Shown: positions 42,474 to 51,554, counted from the stretch's first letter. The stretch is DNA of 64,000 nucleotides from Streptomyces sp. NBC_00224 (GCF_041435195.1 NZ_CP108106.1:7949001-8013000), one strand, 5' to 3'. The notes: a model not told the origin generated them from the letters alone. Translations and numbers: made by a program.

Positions 42474-45398
42474 ATGCCTCACTCCTCGCCGCCGTCCCCG
42501 ACGGCTGCCCGTCCCGCCCAGCCTGTCACGGCCAAGCGGGGGTTCCTGCGGGCCTGGGCAGCGCTCGTACCGGCGGCGCTCGGCATCGCCTACTTCCTGT
42601 GGCGCGCCCCGGACGTCGACATCGCCCGGCTCCAGCTCGCCGGTACGGCCACGGCGGCCGAGCAGGTGTACGACGGGCACGCCCCGGCTTTCCGGGAAGC
42701 GCTGGTGGCCCACATGGTGTGGGTCGCCTGCGGCAGCGCGACGCTGCTGCTCGTGTTCCTGATCGGGCACCACGCGTACTCCGGGCTGCGCGGCCGTCAG
42801 GTCTCCCACTGGGCGATGATCGCCACGTTCGCCGGTGCCGTGTTCGGGCTGGTCGAAAACGGTCTGCTCGTCGGCGCGTTGAGGGTGCACGGCCGCGTCG
42901 ATGACTGGCCGTTCGCCACGGCGGCGGCGCTGGAGACCGTCAAGTGGCCGCTGCTGGGCGCCTCCACGGTCGTCGGCGCGATGGTGTGGGCCACCACGGT
43001 CTCCCGCTCGGGCAGGGGGACGTGGAAGGAGGTCGCGAGCGGGCGCGAGCAACCCGCGAACGCGGACGCCGACCACTCCACATCGGACGACGAGGCGCCC
43101 ACCCCGTCGCCCCACCACGAACACCCCGCCTCCACCCCCCAGGTGGTTCCTCCGTGGCCCGTCGCGGAGGCCGACGGGCGGGTCTGGCCGACCGGGGTCG
43201 CCCATCCGCACACCGAGCCCGGCATCACCTCGGCGCACTGGCGCTACCAGAGCACGACGGCCCCCGGCCGACAGCACGCGAAGCTGGGCTTCTGCGTCTC
43301 CGGGGGCGGCATCCGCTCGGCCACCGTCACCCTCGGAGCCCTCCAGGCGCTGCGCCGGTCGCTGCGCGAGGCCCGGTACCTGGTCTCCGTCTCCGGCGGC
43401 GGTTACACCGTCGGCGCGATGCAACTCGCCCTGAACGACACCCTCACGTCCAAGGACGTGTTCGCCCCCGGCTCGCCCGAGGAGGACCATCTGCGGCGGC
43501 ACTCCAAGTACGTCGCCGACGGCACCGGACAGTGGATGGTCGCCCTCGGGGTGCTGCTGCGCGGTCTGCTCGCGTCCCTGTTCCTGCTGGCCGCCGCCAC
43601 CGGCACCATCGGGCTGGTGCTGAGCTGGGCGTACCACGAGGTACCGGTGACCGATCTGACCCACCTCGCCAAGCCCGGCATCCGCTTCTGCGCCCACTGC
43701 ACCGCCACGCCACCGCGCCCGTCGTTCCGCGACCCGGCGGTGTGGACGGTCGCGTACGCGCTCGTCGCCGCCGCCGGGATCTGGCTGCTGTGGCTCGGCG
43801 TGTACGTCTGGGACCGCGCCGACCAGGTGGCCCGCTGGCTGGCGCGGGCCTTCCAGGCGTTCGTGGTGCTGACGCTCGCGCTGACCGCGGTGGTGGTCGT
43901 GCTCCCGCTGCTCGCCTGGTCGGCGGTCTACCTCCAGACCCGGCACCAGATCAGCCGCCCCGACGCCACGGTGGGTGCGGGCCTGACGGTACTGGTCACC
44001 TATCTCGCGGCGCTGGTGGGCACCTTGTGGCGGCGGCGCCAGACCGTGCGCTCGGGGCTGTCCAAGGTGATGGAGGTCGTGCGGGGGCGGTCGGGTCTGA
44101 GCCGTGCCGTGCCCAACGGCCTGCTGCAGTATCTGATGGTGTGGCTCGTGCTGGTCGTGCTCGTGGTCGTCTTCCTGTTCATCCTCGGCTGGACGACGGC
44201 CACCGGCTGGGCCTGGCCGCTGTGGATGCAGATCTGCGTCCCGGCCGTGCTGCTGTTCATCGGCTCGCTCCTGGACCAGACGTGGATGAGCCTGCACCCC
44301 TTCTACCGCCGCCGGCTCGCCTCCGCGTTCGCCGTACGCCGGGAGATCCTGCCCGGCACACACGGTACGCAGGTGGCCCGGCCGTACAACTTCGTCACCG
44401 AGACCACCACGCTCAGCGAGTACGGCGCGCGCAAGGAGCACTTCCCCCAGGTCATCTTCGCCGGCGCGGCGAACCTCTCCGGCAGCGACCGCACACCGCC
44501 CGGCCGCCGCGCGGTCTCCTACACGCTCTCCCACGACTACGTCGGCGGACCCGATGTGGGCTACGCCTGCACCGCCTGCCTGGAGCAGCGCTCCAAGCGG
44601 CACATCGCGCGGGACCTGACCGTCCAGTCCGCCGTCGCGATCTCGGGTGCGGCCTTCGCCTCGGCCATGGGGGCCCAGGCCCGCGCCTTCCAGACGCTGT
44701 TCGCCCTCTCCAACGCCCGGTTGGGCAGTTGGCTGCCCAACCCCGGCGCCCTTTCCGAGCAGTGGAACACCCCGCGCTGGCCGTCGCCCCCGGCGCCGCT
44801 GATCCGCCGACTGCCGTATCTGCTGCGCGAGGTGTTCGGCCGCTACCCGATGGACGACCGGCTGCTGCTTGTGACCGACGGCGGCCACTACGAGAACCTC
44901 GGGCTGGTCGAGCTCCTGCGGCAGGGTGTACGGACGGCGGTCTGCATCGACGCGAGCGGTGACATCCCGCCCTTCGCCACCACCCTCGCCCAGGCGATCG
45001 CGCTCGCCCACGAGGAACTGGGCATCACCATCACCCTGCACGAGCCGACCGGCCTGGTCCCCGGCAGCAGCGACCCGCTCCAGCCCCCCAGCGTCCTCTC
45101 CGAGCTCAACGCCCGTCTGTCCCGTACTTCGGTGGTCACCGGCGACATCACCTACCCCGAGGACCTCGACATCGACGGCCACCGGGGCCGCCACGGCACC
45201 CTGATCGTGGCCCGCACCACGCTGACGAAGGACCTGCCGTACGAACTGCTCTCGTACGCGGCGGCCAACCCGGTCTTCCCGCACGACAGCACCAGCGACC
45301 AGTGGTTCGACCACCGGCAGTTCGACGCGTACCAGACCCTCGGGCGCTGTATGGGGGAGCGGGTGCAGGAACTGATCGACGGGACGGAAGCGTCCTGA
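42474..45398 (+). CDS. Multi-spanning patatin-like phospholipase
   Basis: A 974-aa membrane protein with a patatin hydrolase split by membrane helices. An N-terminal membrane part (about 25-180, four helices) and an acidic linker precede the oxyanion loop SGGGIRS (about 275-281) and nucleophile Ser307 in VSVSGGGY. Five to six membrane helices follow (about 355-600). The catalytic Asp is D802 in TDGGHYENLGLVELL. So the two halves of the Ser-Asp dyad lie on either side of a membrane block. It probably hydrolyses membrane phospholipids. No defence-type sensor gene is adjacent. Fourth gene of the row. Confidence 0.83.
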   Translation: MPHSSPPSPTAARPAQPVTAKRGFLRAWAALVPAALGIAYFLWRAPDVDIARLQLAGTATAAEQVYDGHAPAFREALVAHMVWVACGSATLLLVFLIGHHAYSGLRGRQVSHWAMIATFAGAVFGLVENGLLVGALRVHGRVDDWPFATAAALETVKWPLLGASTVVGAMVWATTVSRSGRGTWKEVASGREQPANADADHSTSDDEAPTPSPHHEHPASTPQVVPPWPVAEADGRVWPTGVAHPHTEPGITSAHWRYQSTTAPGRQHAKLGFCVSGGGIRSATVTLGALQALRRSLREARYLVSVSGGGYTVGAMQLALNDTLTSKDVFAPGSPEEDHLRRHSKYVADGTGQWMVALGVLLRGLLASLFLLAAATGTIGLVLSWAYHEVPVTDLTHLAKPGIRFCAHCTATPPRPSFRDPAVWTVAYALVAAAGIWLLWLGVYVWDRADQVARWLARAFQAFVVLTLALTAVVVVLPLLAWSAVYLQTRHQISRPDATVGAGLTVLVTYLAALVGTLWRRRQTVRSGLSKVMEVVRGRSGLSRAVPNGLLQYLMVWLVLVVLVVVFLFILGWTTATGWAWPLWMQICVPAVLLFIGSLLDQTWMSLHPFYRRRLASAFAVRREILPGTHGTQVARPYNFVTETTTLSEYGARKEHFPQVIFAGAANLSGSDRTPPGRRAVSYTLSHDYVGGPDVGYACTACLEQRSKRHIARDLTVQSAVAISGAAFASAMGAQARAFQTLFALSNARLGSWLPNPGALSEQWNTPRWPSPPAPLIRRLPYLLREVFGRYPMDDRLLLVTDGGHYENLGLVELLRQGVRTAVCIDASGDIPPFATTLAQAIALAHEELGITITLHEPTGLVPGSSDPLQPPSVLSELNARLSRTSVVTGDITYPEDLDIDGHRGRHGTLIVARTTLTKDLPYELLSYAAANPVFPHDSTSDQWFDHRQFDAYQTLGRCMGERVQELIDGTEAS

Positions 45399-45429
45399 GG
45401 GGGAGCGGCTCCAAGACGGGGGAACGACG

Positions 45430-45876
45430 ATGGTGGGCACGGCCGAACAGCAGGGCGGGCGACGTGGCACTGCGTGGCCGAGGTTGCGGGCGGAACACGT
45501 GGTGGGCGTGGGCGCGCTGCTGAGCGTCGCCGCCCTCGCCGAGCGCATACCGAGATTCGTGCCCGCACGTCAGTACGTCCTGTGCCACGCCTCACCGACC
45601 CTCGACCACCTGACCCTGACGGCGCTGGCCCTGGTGCTGGCGGCCGGGGTCGCCGCCGTGGCGGGCGGCATCATGATGCAGTCCCGGCGGACTCCGGGCA
45701 GGGTCCTCCCCGTCGTCTGGCTGGTGGTCGTCGCCGCCCTGCTGATCGCGGCGGACGGAGTCGACGCCCACGGCGAGGCGTTGGCCGCGAAGCAGGCGGC
45801 GACGGGGTTCACGGAAGGCCGGTGCGACTACGTACCGCAGGACTACACCGCGACGCCGGGATGGTTCTTCTGGTGA
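45430..45876 (+). CDS. Small membrane protein, unknown
   Basis: A 148-aa protein with two to three hydrophobic helices (about 26-38, 57-80, 93-112) and a short C-terminal tail ending GWFFW. Two cysteines (YVLCHAS and GRCDY) flank the membrane part. It begins 31 nt after the patatin stop, so it is probably the last gene of that transcript. No family recognised. Confidence 0.6.
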   Translation: MVGTAEQQGGRRGTAWPRLRAEHVVGVGALLSVAALAERIPRFVPARQYVLCHASPTLDHLTLTALALVLAAGVAAVAGGIMMQSRRTPGRVLPVVWLVVVAALLIAADGVDAHGEALAAKQAATGFTEGRCDYVPQDYTATPGWFFW

Positions 45877-45915
45877 TCCAGCGGGCCGCGTGGGTTCACG
45901 CGTGAGACCGAGGGG

Positions 45916-46527
45916 CTATCCGTCGCGGCGGCGCTGCCCCGCGTAGAAGATGGTGGCGATGGTGAGCAGCAACAGGCCCAGCGTGATGGCCACGGTGATC
46001 TCCGTGGTGTTCTCCTGGTCCGGGCTGTCCGGCAGCCGGGGCTTGAGCAGGCCGAGCGGGTCCTTGCGGATCTCGACGCGGTCGCCGACCTCGGCCTGGC
46101 CGAAGCAGTTCTGCTGCTGGGACACCTTGTGCACGGTGTGGTCGCCGCCGGTCTCGGTGACCGTGCAGAACATGCTCGGGCCGCGCCGGTTGTGCTCGTC
46201 GACGACCTGGGTGACCACCGCGGGCACCGGGTCCCCGGCCGTCTTCATATAGGCCTCGTACATCGCGGGCCCGGCGAAGAGCATGAGCGCGAAGCAGCTG
46301 ACGGAGGCGAGCGTCGCGGCCCCGGCGCGGTGCCAGAAGCCGCCGATCAGACAGGCGGCGACGGCGGTGAAGCCGAGCATGACGATCGCGCCCGCCCAGA
46401 CCATGTACTGCGCGATCGCGGCGCCCAGCGCTGTGCCACCGGGTATGAGAAGCGCCCACATCGCGGAGTTGAGCGCCCTGCGACCACGGGCACCTTCCCG
46501 CGACCGCTCCACCGCTACGACACTCAT
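45916..46527 (-). CDS. Membrane protein with C-terminal helix, unknown
   Basis: A 203-aa protein. Three N-terminal hydrophobic helices (about 20-90) are followed by an outside domain of about 80 residues with two Cys (MFCTV, QNCFG) and a small beta fold resembling a DUF3592-like module, then a last helix (about 175-195) and a basic tail (QRRRDG). Function unknown. Convergent with the previous gene. Confidence 0.65.
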   Translation of the reverse strand: MSVVAVERSREGARGRRALNSAMWALLIPGGTALGAAIAQYMVWAGAIVMLGFTAVAACLIGGFWHRAGAATLASVSCFALMLFAGPAMYEAYMKTAGDPVPAVVTQVVDEHNRRGPSMFCTVTETGGDHTVHKVSQQQNCFGQAEVGDRVEIRKDPLGLLKPRLPDSPDQENTTEITVAITLGLLLLTIATIFYAGQRRRDG

Positions 46528-46569
46528 GCTGCCCTGCCCCCGTCTGTACCGTCGATCAACGGGGACAGC

Positions 46570-47118
46570 CTAGTCAGGGTCGCATGAGGATCCCGCGCGG
46601 CTCTGGGTGCGGGTCAGTACCCGGGTCGTACTGCCGTCGTCCTCCGTGACGTCCCGGACGTGCTCGAACCCCATCTTGTCCAGTACCGCCAGTGACGCCG
46701 TGTTCGGCGCGGCCACGGTGGCGTGCACCTCGGTCAGCCCGAGGGTGTCGAAGCCGTGGGCGACGATCGCCCGCGCCACCTCCAGGCCGAGGCCGGAACC
46801 CCACGCCTCAGGGGCCAGCGCGTAGATGATCTCGTGACCGTCGACCACATCGGTCGGCTTGATCTCGGCGTGCCCGACCAGCTGCCCGTTCCGACGAACG
46901 GCCCAGACGTCGAACCGCTTCTCCGCATACACCTTCGTGAAGATCCGCCCGAACAGGGCCCGGACGTCCGCTTCGGAAGCAGGCCCGTCCCCCATCCACC
47001 GGGACACCCTGGTGTCCTGGAACAAGGCGACGAAGTTCTCCTCGTCCTCGGGGGTGTACCGCTCAAGGAGCAGACGCTCGGTACGCAGCGTGGGCGTGGA
47101 AGCCGGAGTCGAAGTCAC
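46570..47118 (-). CDS. GNAT acetyltransferase (RimJ/RimL type)
   Basis: A 182-aa N-acetyltransferase of the RimJ/RimL branch: LRTERLLLERYTPEDEENF opening and the acetyl-CoA loop EAWGSGLGLEVARAI. ALAPEAWGSGLG, GFDTLGLTEVHATVAAPNTASLAVLDKMGF is the typical distal half. The GTG start is chosen at the beginning of conserved sequence; the upstream extension is antisense shadow of the phosphotransferase gene. Acceptor unknown (protein N-terminus or small molecule). Confidence 0.82.
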   Translation of the reverse strand: MTSTPASTPTLRTERLLLERYTPEDEENFVALFQDTRVSRWMGDGPASEADVRALFGRIFTKVYAEKRFDVWAVRRNGQLVGHAEIKPTDVVDGHEIIYALAPEAWGSGLGLEVARAIVAHGFDTLGLTEVHATVAAPNTASLAVLDKMGFEHVRDVTEDDGSTTRVLTRTQSRAGSSCDPD

Positions 47119-47215
47119 GAGCGGCGACGCTACGCGCGCGGCTCCCGGACGCCAAACGTTTTTCACGGCGGGAAATGCCGGTGCGTCGACCTCGGCGGTG
47201 GGATACAACGAGAGC

Positions 47216-47998
47216 ATGGAAGAACAGCGGTTGCCCGGGGGGCGGACGGTCGGAGCGGTACGCATCGGTGACGCGGTCCACCGGGCCGCCCAGCCCTGGA
47301 CACCCGCTGTGCACGCGGTGCTGCGGCACCTGGAAGCCGTGGGGTTCGACGGTGCGCCCCGGGTGCTCGGCACGGACGAGCACGGCCGCGAGATCCTGAC
47401 CCATCTCGCGGGCGAGACGGTCGGGGAGGAGCTTCCCTGGCCCGGCTGGGCGTACTCGGACGCCGCGTTGGTGAGTGTCGGCCGGTGGGCCCGGCGGCTG
47501 CACGACGCCACGGAGACGTTCGTGCCGCCGCCCGGCGTGCGCTGGCTGGCCGGGCAGACGTGGCGGCCCGGCCTGGTCATCGGCCACCACGACGCCGCTC
47601 CGTGGAACGCGGTGTGGCGCGACGGCGATCTGGCCGGGTTCTTCGACTGGGACACCGCGGGGCCCTCGTCGCGCGAGTTCGACCTGGCGTTCATGGCGTT
47701 GACCTGGGTGCCGCTGCACGCCCGCGAGTTCGCCCGGCGAACCGGATTCATGGACTTCGACGACCGGGCGCGGCGCCTTCACCTGTTCCTCGACGCGTAC
47801 GGCTACGACGGCGACCGGTCGGCCTTCGGGGCCGTCATGGCCCGGCGGGCCCGTACCAACGCCGAAGTGATCGACCGCATGGCGGCCGACGGCGACCCGG
47901 TGTACACAGCGCTGCTTCCCATCGCGGCCGACCTGCGCCAGGCGGCCCTCGAAGTCGAAGCGCTGCCGGATTCGTTCTGGCGTGAGCCGACGGCGTAG
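47216..47998 (+). CDS. Aminoglycoside/choline phosphotransferase-family kinase
   Basis: A 260-aa APH-fold kinase. The catalytic loop is HHDAAPWN (124-131, Asp126, Asn131) and the metal site FFDWDTAG (142-149, Asp144). The N-terminal lobe is short. It phosphorylates a hydroxyl on a small molecule; resistance cannot be assumed because most such genes in Streptomyces have unknown substrates. There is no proper ribosome site, and a possible -10 TACAAC lies 7 nt before the ATG, so the mRNA may be leaderless. Divergent from the GNAT gene. Confidence 0.82.
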   Translation: MEEQRLPGGRTVGAVRIGDAVHRAAQPWTPAVHAVLRHLEAVGFDGAPRVLGTDEHGREILTHLAGETVGEELPWPGWAYSDAALVSVGRWARRLHDATETFVPPPGVRWLAGQTWRPGLVIGHHDAAPWNAVWRDGDLAGFFDWDTAGPSSREFDLAFMALTWVPLHAREFARRTGFMDFDDRARRLHLFLDAYGYDGDRSAFGAVMARRARTNAEVIDRMAADGDPVYTALLPIAADLRQAALEVEALPDSFWREPTA

Positions 47999-48017
47999 GG
48001 CGGGAAGCTGGTCCAGC

Positions 48018-48053
48018 GGGCTTTGCCGGACGGGCTTTTGCCGGATCGGCAAA
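48018..48053. repeat. Direct and inverted repeats after the phosphotransferase gene
   Basis: GGGCTTTGCCGGA (48018-48030) is repeated with one extra T at 48032-48045. The second copy forms a perfect inverted repeat TTTGCCG-GAT-CGGCAAA (48037-48053). It could terminate the phosphotransferase transcript or be an operator for the epoxide-hydrolase-like gene, whose start is 72 nt on. Confidence 0.45.
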
Positions 48054-48124
48054 CAGGCTCGTGCCTGCCGTGACGTCCGCTGGATGATCGGTGGTGGCCG
48101 CCCGCCCACGACCCGGGAGAACCG

Positions 48125-49102
48125 ATGCCGCCCACCGCACCCCCCGCCCACCGTCTCGTCCCCTCGCCCGCAGGCCGCATCCACCTGGTGGAGCAGGGCA
48201 CCGGGCCCCTGGTCCTGCTGGTGCACGGCTTCCCCGAGTCCTGGTACTCCTGGCGCCGCCAGCTCCCGGCGCTGGCCGCGGCCGGGTACCGCGCGGCCGC
48301 CGTCGACGTACGCGGGTACGGGCGCTCCTCCCGGCCCGACCGCGTGGACGCGTACCGGATGCTGGAGCTCGTCGAGGACAGCGTCGCCGTGGTGCGCGCG
48401 CTCGGCGAGGAGAGCGCGGTGATCGTCGGCCACGACTGGGGCGCGACCATCGCCGCGAACTCCGCCCTCGTGCGGCCCGACGTCTTCCGCGCCGTCGCCC
48501 TGCTGAGCGTCCCCTACACCCCGCCCGGCGGGCCCCGCCCGAGCGAGGTGTTCGCGCGGATGGGCGTGGACGAGGAGTTCTACGTCTCGTACTTCCAGGA
48601 GCCCGGCCGGGCCGAAGCCGAGATCGAGCCGGACGTGCGCGGCTGGCTCGCGGGCTTCTACGCCGCGTTCTCCGCCGACACGATGCCCGCACCCGGCGCG
48701 CCGGACCCGCACTTCGTCGGCCGGGGCGGCAGGTTGCGCGACCGCTTCCCCGCCGGACGGCTCCCCGGCTGGCTCGGTGCGGACGAACTCGACGTCTACG
48801 CGGGCGAGTTCGAGCGGACCGGACTGAGCGGGGCGCTCCACCGCTACCGGAACATGGACCGGGACTGGGAGGACCTCGCCGCCTTCGAGGGCGCCGCCCT
48901 CACCCAGCCGTCACTGTTCCTGGGCGGCGCCCAGGACGCCTCCACCACGTGGCTGGCCGACGCGATCGAGGCGTTCCCCGACACCCTGCCCGGACTGCGC
49001 GCCTCGCACGTCCTCGACGGCTGTGGCCACTGGATCCAGCAGGAGCGCCCCGACGAGGTCAACCGGCACTTGACCGACTGGCTCGCCACGCTGCCCGCTT
49101 GA
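48125..49102 (+). CDS. Epoxide-hydrolase-like alpha/beta hydrolase
   Basis: A 325-aa alpha/beta hydrolase of the epoxide hydrolase family. HGFPESW (34-40) is the oxyanion signature, the nucleophile is Asp104 in GHDWG, and the C-terminal His is in GCGHWIQ (about 305); cap-domain tyrosines are in the FYVSYFQEPG region. An aspartate nucleophile with HGFPESW argues for epoxide hydrolysis rather than an esterase. Stand-alone gene. Confidence 0.86.
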   Translation: MPPTAPPAHRLVPSPAGRIHLVEQGTGPLVLLVHGFPESWYSWRRQLPALAAAGYRAAAVDVRGYGRSSRPDRVDAYRMLELVEDSVAVVRALGEESAVIVGHDWGATIAANSALVRPDVFRAVALLSVPYTPPGGPRPSEVFARMGVDEEFYVSYFQEPGRAEAEIEPDVRGWLAGFYAAFSADTMPAPGAPDPHFVGRGGRLRDRFPAGRLPGWLGADELDVYAGEFERTGLSGALHRYRNMDRDWEDLAAFEGAALTQPSLFLGGAQDASTTWLADAIEAFPDTLPGLRASHVLDGCGHWIQQERPDEVNRHLTDWLATLPA

Positions 49103-49106
49103 CCCC

Positions 49107-49147
49107 GCCCGGTCATTGCCCTGCCCGGTCATGACCCTGCCCGGTCA
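49107..49147. repeat. Three-copy 16-nt tandem repeat
   Basis: GCCCGGTCA recurs at 49107, 49123 and 49139 with an exact 16-nt period, the full unit being close to GCCCGGTCATGACCCT. It lies between the stop codons of two convergent genes. Confidence 0.6.
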
Positions 49148-49411
49148 CAGGTGGGCGGCGGTCATCGCCATGGCGAGCACGATGGTCACCAGCGCCAGGC
49201 TCATCATGGCCGTCCGGGCGGGACTCATCCGGTCGCTCTCCCACCCCGTGCCCGAGGCGCCGGCCCGCCGTAAGGCCCGCTGGTCCGCCTCGCGCAGCCG
49301 GGTGCACCATTCGCAGTCGAGTCCCGGGCGGGCTGGTGTGGACAGCCAGTAGGCCCCGGTCAGTTCGGCCCGGTGCGCGGTTTCCGGGCCCTGTGCAGCG
49401 TCCCTGTCCAT
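49145..49411 (-). CDS. Small membrane protein with CxxC
   Basis: An 88-aa protein with a soluble N-terminal part carrying DCEWC (a CxxC pair) and one C-terminal hydrophobic helix (about 66-85). It looks like a tail-anchored protein. No family recognised. The start is the first ATG; no strong ribosome site is evident, so confidence is moderate. Confidence 0.5.
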   Translation of the reverse strand: MDRDAAQGPETAHRAELTGAYWLSTPARPGLDCEWCTRLREADQRALRRAGASGTGWESDRMSPARTAMMSLALVTIVLAMAMTAAHL

Positions 49412-49743
49412 GCCGGGTTCAACGCCGGAGCGCGGCCGTGGGGAATGCGTGCGTCCGGTTTCGCGATCAAATCGTTGCCACCGCGCCTGATCGAGCGTGC
49501 GTACACGGGATCGCTCTCCGCGCCTTTGTGCGCCACCGGGGGAGCGATTGTGGCTGGCGGTTCACTGTCGGCGGGCGGGGTGCGCCTGCGATGCTGGCGG
49601 CAGGTCTTCGAAGCGGCCGCGCCTGTCCGTCGGTACGGCCGCTCGCGTGCCGGGGACGCAGGGTTCCCCTCCCCGTGCGTCCTCGACACCCGGTGCCCGC
49701 TCCGCCGTCCGCGGAGCGGGCACCGATGGCTTTCCCGGAGGTG
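49412..49743. other. Intergenic region, 332 nt
   Basis: Contains the terminator of the alpha/beta hydrolase gene at its right end and otherwise nothing recognised; frames across it lack ribosome sites and family text. Confidence 0.5.
49692..49724 (-). terminator. Terminator of the alpha/beta hydrolase gene
   Basis: A perfect 14-bp stem (49692-49705 with 49711-49724) and a 5-nt loop, 20 nt past the minus-strand hydrolase stop. Confidence 0.8.
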
Positions 49744-50583
49744 TCAGTCCAGGAACGCGCCGGTGGCCGCCACGAACCGCTCGGCGTCGTCGAGCCAGGG
49801 GAAGTGCCCGGCCCCCGGCTGAACGACCAGCTCGGCGTGCGGGAACAACTCGACCAGCTCGGCCATCGCACGCGGCGGCGAATTGAGATCGACCTCCCCG
49901 GCCAGCAGCAGGACGGGCGAGGCGAGCCGCGCGAGCGCCGCCCGCGTGGCCTCGGGATCGAACGCGCCCTCGCCCCCGAAGGCCGCCGCGGCCTCCCCGT
50001 TCTTCTGCCCGTCCTCGGCGGCCTTGTGGGCCCGGGCCGCCTCGTCCCAGCGGCCGTACCAGAACGGCGCGACGGCAGGCCACGAGTCAGCCGTCGCCTT
50101 CCCGGCGAAGATCGCCTCCAGAGCCGCGAACGCCTCCGGGAACCACGGCTCCTCCCGGCGCAGCAGCGCCGTCTCGCGCCGAACCTCACCCGCCACCGCG
50201 ATGCCGAGAGCCGTCACACTCGGCGTGATCAGGGCGAGCCTGCCGACGCGCTCCGGATGACGCTCCGCGTACCGCACGGCCAGATTGGTACCGGCGGAGT
50301 GCGCGAGCAGATCCACCCGGTCGAGGCCCAGGTGCTCGCGCAGCGCCTCGACATCGTCGACGAGCCGGTCGCAGCGGTACGAGGCGGTGTCCTCCGGAAC
50401 CGAGGAATCTCCGGTTCCCCGAAGGTCCAGCATGATCAGTTGCCGATGTGCGGAGAGACCACCGAGCTCGCCGAGGTACACAGAGGCCTGCATCGGTCCG
50501 CCGGGCAGGCAGATCAGCGGGGGGCCGTCCCCGAATACGTGGTAGGCAAGCTTGGTCCCGTCGTAGGTGGAGAAGGTAGGCAT
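49744..50583 (-). CDS. Alpha/beta hydrolase (proline-iminopeptidase-like)
   Basis: A 279-aa hydrolase. GGPM (28-31) forms the oxyanion hole, Ser96 in AHSAGTN is the nucleophile, Asp is in GEVDLNSP and His in GAGHFPW. DLRGTGDSS and the HGGPG-like GGP text resemble prolyl iminopeptidases and related lactonases. The ATG at 50583 is taken as start. It follows the membrane-anchored helical protein gene by 13 nt on the same strand, so the two are probably one unit. Confidence 0.85.
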   Translation of the reverse strand: MPTFSTYDGTKLAYHVFGDGPPLICLPGGPMQASVYLGELGGLSAHRQLIMLDLRGTGDSSVPEDTASYRCDRLVDDVEALREHLGLDRVDLLAHSAGTNLAVRYAERHPERVGRLALITPSVTALGIAVAGEVRRETALLRREEPWFPEAFAALEAIFAGKATADSWPAVAPFWYGRWDEAARAHKAAEDGQKNGEAAAAFGGEGAFDPEATRAALARLASPVLLLAGEVDLNSPPRAMAELVELFPHAELVVQPGAGHFPWLDDAERFVAATGAFLD

Positions 50584-50596
50584 GGCGGAGACTCTG

Positions 50597-51250
50597 TCAG
50601 GGGCGCCGGGGTCGGGCAACCGGGTTCCTCGTCCACCGGCCGTCGGCGCTTGCTGTCCGGCCCGCCGCGCCGATGGTGATCTCGCCCGGGCGGTACAGGC
50701 GCTCGTGCACCTTGCCCGCGAAGTCCAGCATCTGGGCCTGTAGGGCGCCCGTGGTCTCCCTGTACCTCAGGGTGTCGGCAGGTTCCCGTGTTCCGTCCGG
50801 CTCCCCGCGCGCCAGCCACTCGTCGACGTCCTCGATGAGCGCGAGGTGGCAGGTGTAGATCGCATTGATCAGGTGCGTCACCGCTGCCTGTTCGTCCTCG
50901 GCGAGCATGAGGCGCAGCACCCACTCGGCTGCCTGCGTGTCCCGTATGCGGTCGTGCACGGCCGCTCGGTTCGCTTCGAGGTCGTCTTCGGTGCCCCGGG
51001 GTGCCTGAACGTGTTGGCGCACGATCCGCATCTGGCGCCGGACGGTGTCCACGCACAGGATCAGGTCCGCGTACGCGGCCCGCTTGCGGGCGATCGTCTC
51101 GGCCTCCTGCTGCGAGACGAGCTGCAAACGTGCCACGTTGAGCTGCCCGCGGGCGGAAACGCGGGCACTGGCCCATGTGGTGAGGGCGCCGACGATCGCA
51201 CCGCTGGCGCCCAGACCCGCGCCGACGACCACCGCCCACTGTCCGTTCAT
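50597..51250 (-). CDS. Membrane-anchored helical protein, unknown
   Basis: A 217-aa protein with one N-terminal membrane helix (about 6-30) and a long, charged, largely helical remainder (QLVSQQEAETIARKRAAYADL and so on) with a Cys-containing helix pair. It resembles small uncharacterised streptomycete proteins with the same TWASARVSARGQL opening. It precedes the alpha/beta hydrolase by 13 nt. Function unknown. Confidence 0.65.
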   Translation of the reverse strand: MNGQWAVVVGAGLGASGAIVGALTTWASARVSARGQLNVARLQLVSQQEAETIARKRAAYADLILCVDTVRRQMRIVRQHVQAPRGTEDDLEANRAAVHDRIRDTQAAEWVLRLMLAEDEQAAVTHLINAIYTCHLALIEDVDEWLARGEPDGTREPADTLRYRETTGALQAQMLDFAGKVHERLYRPGEITIGAAGRTASADGRWTRNPVARPRRP

Positions 51251-51365
51251 AGAGCAGACGTTAAGGTGCGGCGGGGCAGTCGCAGGGGTTGTTTGCGGAC
51301 CTTCGCAGGCGTTCGGTGCCGAACGACGGGCCGCCGTCGCGGACGGCCCGCTCCCTGGACGGCCC

Positions 51366-51554
51366 CTACTTGTCCCCCTTGGCGTCCTTGTCCGCGGCCG
51401 CCGCTGCCGACTCCGCCGCGCCGACCTTCTGCTCCATCTGCCGCTCCGTGCCCGAGGGTGAGTCCGACCGGGCGTGGGAGTGGGAGCAGCCCGTGGCGAG
51501 CGCGGCGGTCAGAGCCACCGCCGCCACGGTGTGCAGGACCGGGCGGGCACGCAT
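51366..51554 (-). CDS. Small lipoprotein
   Basis: A 62-aa protein: signal peptide MRARPVLHTVAAVALTAALA, lipobox-like ATGC (Cys about 23), then a short helical Ala/Lys/Asp-rich tail. Its ATG shares one base with the TGA of the upstream secreted-protein gene (TGATG), so the two are translationally coupled. Function unknown; perhaps an accessory to the neighbouring exported protein. Confidence 0.6.
   Translation of the reverse strand: MRARPVLHTVAAVALTAALATGCSHSHARSDSPSGTERQMEQKVGAAESAAAAADKDAKGDK

Noticed and set aside
42474..45398. CBASS-type patatin effector
   Set aside because: No cyclase, sensor or nuclease gene is adjacent and the protein is multi-spanning, unlike known effectors of that group.
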